A DNA stretch of 64,000 bases, taken from Komagataeibacter saccharivorans. GTDB lineage: Bacteria > Pseudomonadota > Alphaproteobacteria > Acetobacterales > Acetobacteraceae. The stretch is taken from the NCBI RefSeq assembly GCF_003207825.1, contig NZ_NKTY01000002.1:62001-126000 (forward strand), written 5' to 3'. Made by a program: the position numbers and the translations under genes. Below are positions 36,270 to 45,946 of the stretch, one piece after another (the first letter of the stretch is position 1; each line of letters opens with the position of its first letter). The notes beneath the pieces are model-generated. The model did not search any database. It was not told the origin of the DNA and saw nothing but the letters and a program-made list of their open reading frames with translations.

Positions 36270-37829
36270 TTACTGGTCGTCGTCCTCACCCGTCGGGGCA
36301 TCGTTGTCATCCGCATTGGGGCTGACCGCCACGAAAACGCTCTGCCCGTTACGTACCACCCGCAACAGCACGGAATGGTTGGCCTGCAGGGCCTGCCTTA
36401 TGGCGGAAACCGTCGCGCGGGGGTTTTCAACCGGCACCTCGCCCACGGCCTGAATGACATCACCGGCATGGATACCGGCCTGTTCCGCAGGCGAACCGGG
36501 CTGCACGTCACTTACGACCACACCGCGCACCCCTTCTTCCAGCCCGAGCTGCTGGCGCATGTCAGGCGTAAGCGGGGCGAGGGTCACGCCAAGGCGGGGT
36601 CCCTTCTCCGCATCGTGCGAGGTATCACCCACCGTGCTGTCGGCTGTCCCACCCTTGCCAAGGCTGGCGATCGTAACGCTTGCCGTCTGCGGCCTGTTGT
36701 TGCGCAGGTAGGAAATGGAAGCCTTCGTGCCGGGGGTGATGGATGCCACCTCCACCGCCAGGGTGTGCGGTGTATCGACGGCGCGGCCATTGAGTTCGGT
36801 TACGACATCACCGGCCTTCAGTCCGGCCTTTTCGGCGGGGCTGCCGGAGCTTACACTGGCAACCAGCGCGCCGGTGGCGGGCGCACCGGATGCCGAAGGC
36901 TTCAGACCAAGCGCGCTGGCCATGGATGGCGTGATGACCTGCGCTGTCACCCCAAGGTAACCGCGTGTGACGTGGCCGGTCTTTTCAAGCTGGTCGACAA
37001 CATTCTTGACGGTATCGGAAGGAATGGCGAAGCCGATCCCGATCGAACCACCCGATGGCGACAGGATGGCGGTATTCACGCCCACCACCTTGCCATCCTG
37101 CGTGAAAAGCGGACCGCCGGAATTGCCCCGGTTGATGGGGGCATCCACCTGAATGAAGGAATCATACGGGCCATCGCCAATGTCGCGGCCCCGGGCCGAT
37201 ACGATACCGGCCGTGACCGTCCCGCCCAGACCATAGGGATTGCCCACGGCAACCACCCATTCACCCGGTTCGACCCGATCGGAATCGCCCAGTTCGATAA
37301 AGCGCAGCTTGCTTGTGGGCGAGACCTTCAGCAGGGCGATATCGGTCTTGGAATCGCGTCCCACGATCTTGGCGGGCAGCGCCGTGCCATCATCCAGCGT
37401 GACCGTAACCTTGGTCGCACCCTTCACCACATGGTTGTTGGTCACCACATACCCGTCGGGCGAGATGATGAAGCCCGATCCGCGCGCCTCCACCGTCTGG
37501 TGGGACTGCTGCGGCATCATCTGGAACGGAAAGGGGAACGGGAAGCCGCCGCCGGGCATGCCACCCGCGCCCTGCTCCTCGCTCATGTCCGGGTCCTTGA
37601 TGCGCGCGGTGATGGATACGACCGCGGGTTTGACCTGTTTGACGAGATGGACGAAATTCGGCAGCTGCTGAATCTGCGTATCAGGGCGGATAACCCCGCT
37701 GTCATCGGCCCGGGCCGGAGGGGCGGCGAGCAGACCGCCCCCAACTACCGTGCTGGCCACCAGAGAAGCCAGCAGCGAGCCACGAAACCGGCGCAAGGAA
37801 ATGGTGTTCGACCGTAATACGTCTGACAT
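36270..37829 (-). CDS. DegP/HtrA (Do) family periplasmic serine protease
   Basis: A 519-residue heat-shock-type protease/chaperone. A basic start and a hydrophobic helix ending at PPARA form the signal peptide. The trypsin-like domain has the triad His in NNHVV (about 133), Asp in SKTDIALLKV (about 161) and Ser in RGNSGGPLF (about 237). Two PDZ domains follow (about 270-370 and 420-500). A Gly/Pro/Met-rich insert before the His, in the LA-loop position, is like that of other DegP proteins. ATG 37829 has AGGGG before it; ATG 37844 is possible. The C-terminal tail is Asp-rich. Confidence 0.94.
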   Translation of the reverse strand: MSDVLRSNTISLRRFRGSLLASLVASTVVGGGLLAAPPARADDSGVIRPDTQIQQLPNFVHLVKQVKPAVVSITARIKDPDMSEEQGAGGMPGGGFPFPFPFQMMPQQSHQTVEARGSGFIISPDGYVVTNNHVVKGATKVTVTLDDGTALPAKIVGRDSKTDIALLKVSPTSKLRFIELGDSDRVEPGEWVVAVGNPYGLGGTVTAGIVSARGRDIGDGPYDSFIQVDAPINRGNSGGPLFTQDGKVVGVNTAILSPSGGSIGIGFAIPSDTVKNVVDQLEKTGHVTRGYLGVTAQVITPSMASALGLKPSASGAPATGALVASVSSGSPAEKAGLKAGDVVTELNGRAVDTPHTLAVEVASITPGTKASISYLRNNRPQTASVTIASLGKGGTADSTVGDTSHDAEKGPRLGVTLAPLTPDMRQQLGLEEGVRGVVVSDVQPGSPAEQAGIHAGDVIQAVGEVPVENPRATVSAIRQALQANHSVLLRVVRNGQSVFVAVSPNADDNDAPTGEDDDQ

Positions 37830-37964
37830 GATACCCCTGAACATGATGGTCCTGCTGCAAACTCGAAACAACGGACGGGACTGATCGCCGATGCCTACAA
37901 TCCCATTCCCTGCACTGTGCCACAAGGGAGCCGACCCCTCCTATACCGTTGCATGACAAATAGG

Positions 37965-38432
37965 TTAGGCACGCAGGTGGCGGAAAAAATCCTGTAGCAT
38001 CCGTCCCGTTTCGCGCTCGCGCACGCCCCCCACGATTTCGGGGCGATGCAGGCAGCCGGGATGGGAAAACACGCGCGGACCATGCTCCACGCCGCCGCCC
38101 TTGGGGTCATAGGCGCCGAATACGATCCGCCCCACCCGGAAATGCGTGGCCGCCGCCGCACACATGGGACAAGGCTCCAGTGTGACGTACAGCACGCAGT
38201 CCGCAAGCCGACGCCCGCTGCGCTGCGCGGTTGCCGCACGCATCACCTGCATTTCCGCATGGGCGGAGGGATCATGCCATTCTTCCACCCGGTTGCCCGC
38301 GCGGGCCAGCAACTGCCCGTCCGGTCCGGACAGGGCAGCGCCCACCGGCACTTCCCCGCGCAGGGCGGCGGCCTGCGCCTCCTCCATCGCGATATCCATG
38401 AAATGGGCCGGTAACGGGCGTGAGCGTATCAT
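37965..38432 (-). CDS. tadA: tRNA-specific adenosine deaminase
   Basis: Deaminates A34 to inosine in tRNA-Arg(ACG). The 155-residue protein has DIAMEEAQAAALRGEVPVGA at the start, the zinc-ligand and catalytic HAEMQ motif, and the PCPMCAAA zinc cysteines, with the normal DPKGGGVEHG and C-terminal sequence. ATG 38432 is chosen as the family-like start. It lies upstream of degP on the same strand with a gap of about 135 bases. Confidence 0.94.
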   Translation of the reverse strand: MIRSRPLPAHFMDIAMEEAQAAALRGEVPVGAALSGPDGQLLARAGNRVEEWHDPSAHAEMQVMRAATAQRSGRRLADCVLYVTLEPCPMCAAAATHFRVGRIVFGAYDPKGGGVEHGPRVFSHPGCLHRPEIVGGVRERETGRMLQDFFRHLRA

Positions 38433-38636
38433 GGCACCACGATAGCAAGCCCGCACGCCCCGGCAAGGCCGGGCCCTGCACCGCCATTGATCAGCGCCCC
38501 AGCGGTCGCACGTTCTGGACTGGATTCAGGCAACCCGGACCTGACAGTATCGTTACGTACTCAGGGGCAGGCCGGTCTTTTCCGGGCCGCGCCATCGCCC
38601 GGATCATAACCGGCCCATTTATTGGGGGGTAAGGTC

Positions 38637-38777
38637 ATGCATACACTGACACTGGTTCTTGCCACCGCCGCCATCGTAGCGGGAATGGCCACGGCGGATG
38701 ACACCACCCGCTACCGCCCCGTAAGGACGGGCCAGACCTGCGCCCTTACCTGCCTGCTCTATTCCGGTCCGCAATAG
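38637..38777 (+). CDS. Tiny secreted peptide (46 residues)
   Basis: A short open frame with a good ribosome-binding site (GGGGGGTAAGG before ATG). It starts with MHTLTLVLATAAIVAGMATA, a compact signal peptide with an expected cut after ATA, leaving a mature peptide of about 26 residues with Arg-rich DDTTRYRPVRTG and a cysteine pair (TCALTC). No family is recognised. The gene stands alone between tadA and the histidine phosphatase gene. Coding status rests on the signal peptide and ribosome-binding site only. Confidence 0.5.
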   Translation: MHTLTLVLATAAIVAGMATADDTTRYRPVRTGQTCALTCLLYSGPQ

Positions 38778-38804
38778 GGCAGGATACGGGGCAATCCGAC
38801 ACGG

Positions 38805-39482
38805 TCAGGGCATGGGCAGTTCGTTGACGGTCACGATACGCCACCCTTCCGTCAGGCGTTCAATCACGCTGAGCGCCAGATTCTGGATGGAAAAATGCAA
38901 TGCGGTTTCGGCATGCACGCGCAGCGCATGCGCCAGCGCGGCCCGGATGGCACCCCCATGGCTGACCACCACCATGTCCTGACCCGCGTTCTGGTCAGCC
39001 AGCCGGTCCAGGCAGGCCCCGACGCGCGAACAGACCTGCACCATGCTTTCGCCCTGCGGCGGCAGTTCGGTCGCACTGACGGACCAGAAGGGATGGGCGG
39101 GCTGGCTCAGCCTGTTGGGCAGCGTATCGTGCGTAATGCCGTGCCAGTCGCCCATGGACTGTTCGGTAAAGTCAGGTTCCACCTGCCACGCATGCTCGCC
39201 ATAACCGGCCTGCTGAATGGCGCGGGCCGTCTGCTGCGTACGTGACAGGGGGGACGTGAACCACAGGGCGCCACGCGGCAACCGGTGGGCCAGCGATTCG
39301 TACATGCGCCGCTGGGCCACCAGACTGTCGGGGCAGAGCGGCACGTCCATCGCGCCATACAACCGCATGCGGGCATTCTGTTCGACCAGCGCGTGGCGGA
39401 TGAGCCAGAAACGGGTGACACCCTTCTGAAGCTGGGGTGTATCGAGAAAATTGCCGTGATTGTTCTGCGTCGTCACACTCAA
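38805..39482 (-). CDS. Histidine phosphatase family protein
   Basis: A 225-residue phosphoglycerate-mutase-like phosphatase. The N-terminal catalytic motif is LIRHALVEQN (RHA in place of RHG), the second arginine is in PLSRTQQTA, the acidic residue in EQSMGDWHG, and the second histidine in VVSHGGAIRA. These are the elements of the two-step phosphohistidine mechanism. Relatives include alpha-ribazole phosphatase, but the substrate cannot be set. The start is uncertain (TTG 39482 or GTG 39476). It begins 29 bases after the PLP-enzyme gene and is probably in one operon with it. Confidence 0.85.
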   Translation of the reverse strand: MSVTTQNNHGNFLDTPQLQKGVTRFWLIRHALVEQNARMRLYGAMDVPLCPDSLVAQRRMYESLAHRLPRGALWFTSPLSRTQQTARAIQQAGYGEHAWQVEPDFTEQSMGDWHGITHDTLPNRLSQPAHPFWSVSATELPPQGESMVQVCSRVGACLDRLADQNAGQDMVVVSHGGAIRAALAHALRVHAETALHFSIQNLALSVIERLTEGWRIVTVNELPMP

Positions 39483-39511
39483 AATCCGTCGGGAAGGAAA
39501 ATCAGGAAAAT

Positions 39512-41620
39512 TCAGGCGGGCAGGATTGCCCTGACCTGCCAGCCATGTGGCAGGTAGGTCTGCGCCGGATTGGCGGCGCTGAGCCGCGACCAGTGCCGCA
39601 CGATCAGTCCGACCTTGTCGAGAACCCGGCTCACATTGCGTGCCTCGCGCTGGAGGCGGCCAGTGGGGTCCATCCCTTCATGGGAAGGTTCGCCCGAAAC
39701 CAGTCGCGCCCCGGCCGAAATCCGCAGCGCACCCGCAAGAACGCCAGGCAGGTCGGGATGGGCCAGCGGCACGGGCTGGCCGATATGACACAGGACGGAC
39801 GCGACAGCCGCATCCGGATCATTGGCCGGAACAAGGTCCGACAGGTCGGTATTGAGCCACGCATAAAGCTGGCGCGCCTGTGGCAGCGCCAGCGGACGGA
39901 AGGTTCCGGCCTTACTGTCCGGCGCACGGACAAAAAAGCTCATGATCGTTGGCAGGCAGTCCCATGCGTTATCCAGATCGGCCCGCTGCGGCGGTACCGG
40001 GGGCAGCAGTTCCAGATGGGGGTCGCGCGTGATCCGTACCTCCACCGCGACAAGGAAATGCTTCAGCCGGTCATGGACCACCGCGCGGGGGATGGCGCTA
40101 AGTGCCGCCATTTCCGACAGCGCGGCCCGCCAGCGCAGGATCAGGCCGATATTATGCCCCACCGGCAGCACATCCACCGCCCGGCCAGCAGGCCAGGCAT
40201 GGCGATGGCTATACGCCCCCAGACCCGCAGGAAGGGGATCACCCCCATCCAGCCTGCGCCGCACCGCAGCCGGTAACAGCAGCGCCCCGCAGAAAGGCGG
40301 CCCCGTAAAGAATTTGGAGCCGGTGATCATGACCATCCAGCCCCGGTCCAGATAGGCACGTACCCTGAGCGGGTCGAGCCGGGCCTGACAGGCATCCACC
40401 ACCACATCGGGACACTCACCATCATGCCCATCAGGAGCGCATGCCTGTTCCAGTGCGTCCAGTCCCGGTGCCAGCAGGCCGGTCTTGGACAGGTCGAGGC
40501 GATGCAGCAGCACATGGCGACCCGCACGGCGCAGTTCATGCGTCAGGCGACACGTCTCCGCATCCACATCCGCCGGAGCGCGGACATGTCCATCCGCATC
40601 CCGCATGGGAACATTCACCACCAGCGTATCGGCGCGAAACCCGTCGATCCGCGCGCCGCGCGTGACCGCAAGGCCACGTGCCGTATCATTGGCGAAGTGA
40701 CACCCCATGGCGGCAAGCGGCACGCCGCTGCCGGTTTCTTCCGGCGCAATCAGGATATTGCCGACGGGACGCCCGCCGGGCGCCCGCGCGGCAAGGGCCA
40801 GCGCATACAGTTCGCAATCGGTGCCAGAGGGAGCCAGTACGACCCCTTCCTCCGCCGTCAGGCCGAAATGGGCGGCGATCTGGGCCTGTATGCCGGCATC
40901 GAGACTGCACGCAGCCGCGTCCGTCCTGTCATGCAATGCGCCTGCCAGCAGGGACAGCCGCGCCGTCTCGGCCCCTGCAAAACCCCGTTCGGACAGGGAA
41001 GACGCGGTGGAGGAAGCAAAGGTAATGGCCCACGGACGCGGCCGGTGCGAACAGCCATAGTGATTCAGTCCGGTTGCCGGATCGACCGCCAGCCGCGCAT
41101 CGCCCCCCGTAGCCATAAGGCTTTCGGTCGGCCCCAGCAGCGGCCACAGGGCCTGCAGCCTGTCATGCAGTTGTGGAAAGGAACATCGCCCGCCCCGTTG
41201 GGAAAGGGCGGGTTGCAGAGGAGCCAGCGCGGGCCAGATTTCCTGCAGGACGGAAACACCCGGCAGGTCATCCCCCGCCATGATCGGCACCCATGCGGCA
41301 GGTGCGTCAGCATCCTGCCGACCGGTATCGAGATACCAGAACAGCGCCGCCGTACGTGCCGCACAGAAAGCCGCGCACATGGGCCGCTCCGGCGCGATTT
41401 CCCGCAGGACGGCCAGTTCCAGCGCATGACGCAGGTAAAAGGCCGTGACCTCCTGCTGTCCCTGCACCGGCAGTCCCAGTACGACGCCCCCATCGGGCTG
41501 GATACGGAATGGAAGGTCCAGCGCGGGGTCCAGCGCGATCCGCCGTTCCCCCGCAATCACGCGCAGGTCTGGCCGTTCCAGAACGCGCATCAGTTCCTGC
41601 GTCAATGTGTGGGCGAACAC
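39512..41620 (-). CDS. Large PLP-dependent fold-type-I (class V aminotransferase-like) protein
   Basis: A 702-residue protein I cannot name. About 180 residues at the N-terminus have no known look. The rest resembles fold-type-I PLP enzymes: APSGTD near residues 261-266, VVDACQARLD with a PLP-pyridine Asp409 and Gln412, and TGSKFFTGPPFCG with the likely Schiff-base Lys436. The SGT, DACQ and SK..GP order resembles class V aminotransferases/desulfurases. The C-terminal about 230 residues are again unusual. GTG 41620 has AAGGA overlapping the rluA stop, and a histidine phosphatase follows. Reaction unknown. Confidence 0.65.
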   Translation of the reverse strand: MFAHTLTQELMRVLERPDLRVIAGERRIALDPALDLPFRIQPDGGVVLGLPVQGQQEVTAFYLRHALELAVLREIAPERPMCAAFCAARTAALFWYLDTGRQDADAPAAWVPIMAGDDLPGVSVLQEIWPALAPLQPALSQRGGRCSFPQLHDRLQALWPLLGPTESLMATGGDARLAVDPATGLNHYGCSHRPRPWAITFASSTASSLSERGFAGAETARLSLLAGALHDRTDAAACSLDAGIQAQIAAHFGLTAEEGVVLAPSGTDCELYALALAARAPGGRPVGNILIAPEETGSGVPLAAMGCHFANDTARGLAVTRGARIDGFRADTLVVNVPMRDADGHVRAPADVDAETCRLTHELRRAGRHVLLHRLDLSKTGLLAPGLDALEQACAPDGHDGECPDVVVDACQARLDPLRVRAYLDRGWMVMITGSKFFTGPPFCGALLLPAAVRRRLDGGDPLPAGLGAYSHRHAWPAGRAVDVLPVGHNIGLILRWRAALSEMAALSAIPRAVVHDRLKHFLVAVEVRITRDPHLELLPPVPPQRADLDNAWDCLPTIMSFFVRAPDSKAGTFRPLALPQARQLYAWLNTDLSDLVPANDPDAAVASVLCHIGQPVPLAHPDLPGVLAGALRISAGARLVSGEPSHEGMDPTGRLQREARNVSRVLDKVGLIVRHWSRLSAANPAQTYLPHGWQVRAILPA

Positions 41621-41632
41621 CGTGCTGCTTCC

Positions 41633-42361
41633 TTATTCCACGTTGTCGGACGGCAGGGTCCAGCCTGCCTGGGCCATAAGCAGGCGCATATGCTCCGGGG
41701 GCATGGCCGTGGCATGCACGGGAACGTCCAGCGGGAGGGAAATGCTCCGGCTCATGAGGTATAACGCCCCCGTCCCTGCTGCGCCATATCGCCCGTCGCC
41801 CAGTATGGGGCATCCGATGGCAGCACAATGCGCCCGCGCCTGATGAGTTCGCCCGGTATCGAGTACCAGTTCCAGCCAGCTTACCGGCGCACCCTGCGCA
41901 TCGCGCCCCTGCCCCAGCACGCGCCAGCGCGTACGGGCCGACTGGCCCCCTTCTTTTACGACCTGCATATGCCACTGCCGCCCGTGCTCCACCCGCGCCA
42001 GCGCCGCATTCACCACGCCTGATGACGCAGCCGGTGTTCCCTGCACCATGGCCCAGTAAACCTTGCGCGCCTGTCCCGCCGCAAAACACGCCTGCGCCGC
42101 AACAAGGGCCTGCTTGCGCAACGCCACGACAAGACAGCCCGCCGTGTCCTGATCCAGCCTGTGGGCCAGCCATGGGCCATTACGGTGGCGCGACAGCAGG
42201 GGGAAGCAGTCTTCCACACTCGGGCCGCCATCCCGGCCGGGATGGACGGGCAGACCGGGTGGCTTGTCCAGAATCACAAAACGGTTATCGCGGTACAGGA
42301 CCGTAAAAGGTAGCGGAGATGAAGGGTGCGCAGGCAGGGGCGGAATGGTCCTGCCCCTCAT
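41633..42361 (-). CDS. RluA family pseudouridine synthase
   Basis: A 242-residue RluA-type synthase that converts uridine to pseudouridine in rRNA or tRNA. It has LDKPPGLPVHPGRDGG, the catalytic LAHRLDQDTAGCLVVA motif with the essential Asp, and LDTGRTHQARAH near the end. There is no S4 domain, so it is like the shorter RluA/TruC branch. The start overlaps the ftsK stop (ATGA), and the PLP-enzyme gene starts twelve bases after its stop. Confidence 0.9.
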   Translation of the reverse strand: MRGRTIPPLPAHPSSPLPFTVLYRDNRFVILDKPPGLPVHPGRDGGPSVEDCFPLLSRHRNGPWLAHRLDQDTAGCLVVALRKQALVAAQACFAAGQARKVYWAMVQGTPAASSGVVNAALARVEHGRQWHMQVVKEGGQSARTRWRVLGQGRDAQGAPVSWLELVLDTGRTHQARAHCAAIGCPILGDGRYGAAGTGALYLMSRSISLPLDVPVHATAMPPEHMRLLMAQAGWTLPSDNVE

Positions 42362-45204
42362 TCGTCATCCGATGGGCGACGCATCAGGACTTCACGCCGG
42401 CCCACGTGATTGGCCTCACTGACCAGCCCTTCCTTTTCCATCTGTTCGATGATCTTGGCCGCACGGTTATAGCCAATCGACAGGTGCCGCTGGATAAATG
42501 ACGTGGACGCCTTACCTTCCCGCGCGACGACCTCGACCGCCTGCGCGAACAGGCCGTCATCCTCGCTCCCGCCTGCCGGGGCGGAGAAAGGCTTGTTCGT
42601 GCTTTCTTCTTCCTGCGGGGAAATGACATCGTCGTCATAGATCGGTTCGCCCTGCGTACGCAGGAAGGCCACGACCGCCTCGACCTCGTTATCATCCACG
42701 AAGGGACCATGCACACGCGTGATCCGGCCACCAGCCTGCATGAACAGCATGTCACCACGGCCCAGAAGCTGCTCGGCCCCCTGCTCGCCCAGAATGGTAC
42801 GGCTATCGAACTTGCTGATGACCTGAAAGGAAATACGGGTCGGGAAATTGGCCTTGATGGTGCCGGTAATCACATCGACCGACGGACGCTGGGTGGCAAG
42901 GATCAGGTGAATGCCCGCCGCGCGCGCCTTCTGTGCCAGACGTTGCAGCAGGGCTTCGATTTCCTTGCCCGCCACGATCATGAGATCGGCCATCTCGTCC
43001 ACAACAATGACGAGATAAGGGAGGGAGTCGAGGGCAAGCTGCTGCTCCTCGAACGTGGGCTTGCCGGTTTCAGGGTCATAACCGGTCTGCACGCGACGGG
43101 TCACGATCTCGCCGCGTTCACGCGCTTCGGCCACGCGTTCATTGTAGCTGGCGATATTACGCACCTGCAGATGCGCCATGGCGCGATAGCGGCGGTCCAT
43201 TTCGCGCACCGCCCATTTCAGGGCGGCGACCGCCTTGGCCGGTTCCGTCACCACCGGGGTCATGAGATGGGGAATGCCCTCGTAAATCGAGAGTTCCAGA
43301 ATCTTGGGGTCAATCAGGATCAGGCGGCACTGCTCGGGCGAAAGACGGTAGAGCAGTGACAGGATCATGGCGTTCACGCCAACGGACTTGCCCGACCCGG
43401 TGGTGCCCGCGATCAGCAGATGCGGCATGGAGCCAAGGTCGCTGTATACGGATTCGCCCGCGATATCCTTGCCCAGCGCCAGATTGAGGCGTGCGCGGGA
43501 ATGCGACCACTGCGGGTCCATGAGCAGTTCGGAAAAATAGACGGTCTCACGCCGCGTATTGGGTACCTCGATCCCGATCACGTTACGTCCGGGCACCGTG
43601 GCGATCCGCACGCTCAGCACCGACAGGGAGCGTGCGACATCGTCAGCCAGCCCTATGACACGCGCGGCGCGGATGCCGGGTGCAGGCTGAAGTTCGTACA
43701 GCGTGACAACCGGCCCCGCATGATAGGCCACGATTTCACCCTGCACGCCATATTCCGACAGGACCGTGACAAGATGGGCCGCGTTGGCCTGAAGCAGTTC
43801 CTCGGTGGGTTTTGTCGTCTCGTCCGATGCCGGGGGCTTGAGAAGCGACAGGGATGGAAACTGCCATTCCGGCTGCGGCGGGGTGGTGTAGGTCGTCTCC
43901 TCCGCGCCGGTCATGGGGGACGGATCATAGGCATCCGGCATGGAAGCGGGTTCTTCCGCCGCCGTCCTGCCGCCGCCGGAGAAGAAGCGCGACAGGAGCG
44001 TCGGCCGGGCGGGTTCCGCAATACCGGGCGGCAGTTCATCATGCGCAGGGGTAAGGACCGCACCCGTTTCCTCGGGCGCGGGATCCTCATGCCAGGGCAG
44101 GCGATCGGATGATGGAGCACCCATCAGCAGGGGCTGGGTGATTTCCTCATCCATGCCGGGCGGATGCATCCAGCTTGTCTGAAGGGATACCTGTGGCGCG
44201 CGAGGCCCGTCCGCCTTACGTGCGGCGACAGCCGGGCGGGGTTGGTCTTCCGCCACCCGGACAGGCGCGGATACGGTCTTCGCCGCGGGGGAAGGCACGG
44301 CCTTTGCCGCCGCCGGGTCCGCCACGGGCATGATGGCCGTACCTGCCGCCATGCGGGGCGTGGGCATGTCCTCAAGACTAGGTTCCATACCATGCGCGGT
44401 CTTGAGGAAAGGTGACGCCTCCAGCCCCGCTTCCCCCATTCCGGATGAAGGCGGGGCGTAGGCGGCAGCGCGGCCGGGCGCGGGCTGGTGCGTCTCCTCT
44501 TCCTCCCTCGCCTTCCGGGCTTCGGCGGCATGATGGGTTACACGACGCAGCCAGCGGGTCAGCACTACGGGCTGACGCAGCAGGAACCTGATACCGCGCC
44601 CGATCCCTTTCCATTCAGCAAAGGAAAGCGCGAAGGCAAGCAGCAGCAGCAGCAGCCCCAGCGTCAGGCCCAGCACCCAGACAAGGGCGGGGCCACCGCG
44701 CCCCACGAACACGGTCGCCGCCTGAATGGACATATGGGCGATGGACAGGCCAACCGCACCGCCCAGCCCCGCACCGGTCGGCCACAAGGCAGCGGGGAAA
44801 CCCGGCACCAGCAGCGGCACGGCCGCGATATCGGCGGCCACCACAGGCAGGCTGCACAGCAGGGCGACGATACGCAGTATGACAGCGGCCAGCCCACGAT
44901 GGCGGATCAGGCGCCAGCCCCATGCCAGCAGACACAGAATGGCCAGCCCCCCCACGATGCCGAAATCCTGCAGCATGATATCGGCCATATACGCACCGGG
45001 ACGGCCCAGCAGATTGGCGGGTGGCTGCGAGCTGGAGGTATTGGCGGATGGATCGCGCGGATCATAGCTCCATAACGCGATGGCAAGACACAGGGCCAGA
45101 CTCCACAACCCCAGCCCCCCGGCTTCGGCCAAACGTTCGCGCACGCGCGAACGCATCGAGTCCGAAGAGAACGATTCAGGGATAAAACGGCTGAAGATCG
45201 CCAA
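42358..45204 (-). CDS. ftsK: DNA translocase FtsK
   Basis: Pumps chromosome ends through the closing septum and activates XerCD at dif. The 948-residue protein has four predicted membrane helices (about residues 25-190), a Pro/Ala/Glu-rich linker (about 210-440), and a RecA-like motor with Walker A GTTGSGKS near 600 and Walker B VVVDEMADLM near 735. The C-terminal winged helix (gamma, about 880-940) contains RHLSIGYNRAAKIIEQMEKEGLV and would read KOPS-type sites. It is the first gene of a run ftsK-rluA-PLP enzyme-phosphatase. Confidence 0.96.
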   Translation of the reverse strand: MAIFSRFIPESFSSDSMRSRVRERLAEAGGLGLWSLALCLAIALWSYDPRDPSANTSSSQPPANLLGRPGAYMADIMLQDFGIVGGLAILCLLAWGWRLIRHRGLAAVILRIVALLCSLPVVAADIAAVPLLVPGFPAALWPTGAGLGGAVGLSIAHMSIQAATVFVGRGGPALVWVLGLTLGLLLLLLAFALSFAEWKGIGRGIRFLLRQPVVLTRWLRRVTHHAAEARKAREEEETHQPAPGRAAAYAPPSSGMGEAGLEASPFLKTAHGMEPSLEDMPTPRMAAGTAIMPVADPAAAKAVPSPAAKTVSAPVRVAEDQPRPAVAARKADGPRAPQVSLQTSWMHPPGMDEEITQPLLMGAPSSDRLPWHEDPAPEETGAVLTPAHDELPPGIAEPARPTLLSRFFSGGGRTAAEEPASMPDAYDPSPMTGAEETTYTTPPQPEWQFPSLSLLKPPASDETTKPTEELLQANAAHLVTVLSEYGVQGEIVAYHAGPVVTLYELQPAPGIRAARVIGLADDVARSLSVLSVRIATVPGRNVIGIEVPNTRRETVYFSELLMDPQWSHSRARLNLALGKDIAGESVYSDLGSMPHLLIAGTTGSGKSVGVNAMILSLLYRLSPEQCRLILIDPKILELSIYEGIPHLMTPVVTEPAKAVAALKWAVREMDRRYRAMAHLQVRNIASYNERVAEARERGEIVTRRVQTGYDPETGKPTFEEQQLALDSLPYLVIVVDEMADLMIVAGKEIEALLQRLAQKARAAGIHLILATQRPSVDVITGTIKANFPTRISFQVISKFDSRTILGEQGAEQLLGRGDMLFMQAGGRITRVHGPFVDDNEVEAVVAFLRTQGEPIYDDDVISPQEEESTNKPFSAPAGGSEDDGLFAQAVEVVAREGKASTSFIQRHLSIGYNRAAKIIEQMEKEGLVSEANHVGRREVLMRRPSDDE

Positions 45205-45370
45205 AAATCCATATCCTGATCAGATAGTCCCGCGCACATGGACGCCGGGAACCAGAGGCACTGGAGAAATGACCGTCGCGCATCATGCCATCATTTCCGC
45301 TAAACGGTGTAACTATAACCCTGTCCGCCCCGTGGACAGAAGGCCGCTTTACATAAAATACGGCAATGAA

Positions 45371-45946
45371 TTACGCGGCAGCACCTGATTCATGCCGCCA
45401 CACGGACAGCCGCGCAGCCCCGTGCCGCCGTTCAAGCAACAGCCGCTCGGCCGCAACCGGAAGGGACTCGGTCGCCGCAGTCTCCACGACAATAAGCGTC
45501 GAGGGCCGCAGCCATCCGCCGCGCTCCAGCACGGCCAGCGCGCGTGCGGGCAGGTCACGGTTATAGGGGGGATCAAGGAAAACCAGATCCACAGGTCCCA
45601 CCTGATCGCAGGGCGGCAGGCGCAGCATGTCCATCGCGCGGATCACGGCCCGCCCGGACATACCACATGCCGTGACGTTCTCGCGCAGCGCGCGAAGCGC
45701 AGCCCGGTCCTGTTCCACAAAAATCGCGGCACCGGCTCCGCGTGACAGGGCTTCCAGCCCCAGCGCGCCCGTTCCGGCGAATCCGTCCAGCACGCGCGCA
45801 CCCCGGATCATGTCCGCTCCCGCCCACGGCGCGTGGGACAGACTGTCGAACAGGGCCTGCCTGACCCGATCAGCCGTGGGGCGTGTTGTCTGTCCCGGCG
45901 GCGCGTGCAGGCTGCGGCCCCGGCATTCTCCCGCGATGATCCGCAT
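45371..45946 (-). CDS. rsmD: 16S rRNA (guanine(966)-N(2))-methyltransferase
   Basis: Methylates G966 of 16S rRNA. The 191-residue SAM-dependent methyltransferase has RIIAGECRGRSL, RPTADRVRQALFD, the SAM-binding VLDGFAGTGALGLEALSRGA, and the catalytic DPPYN (FLDPPYNRDL). It overlaps the RluB-type gene by one base (45946), so the pair is coupled. About 165 bases without a gene follow toward ftsK. Confidence 0.95.
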   Translation of the reverse strand: MRIIAGECRGRSLHAPPGQTTRPTADRVRQALFDSLSHAPWAGADMIRGARVLDGFAGTGALGLEALSRGAGAAIFVEQDRAALRALRENVTACGMSGRAVIRAMDMLRLPPCDQVGPVDLVFLDPPYNRDLPARALAVLERGGWLRPSTLIVVETAATESLPVAAERLLLERRHGAARLSVWRHESGAAA

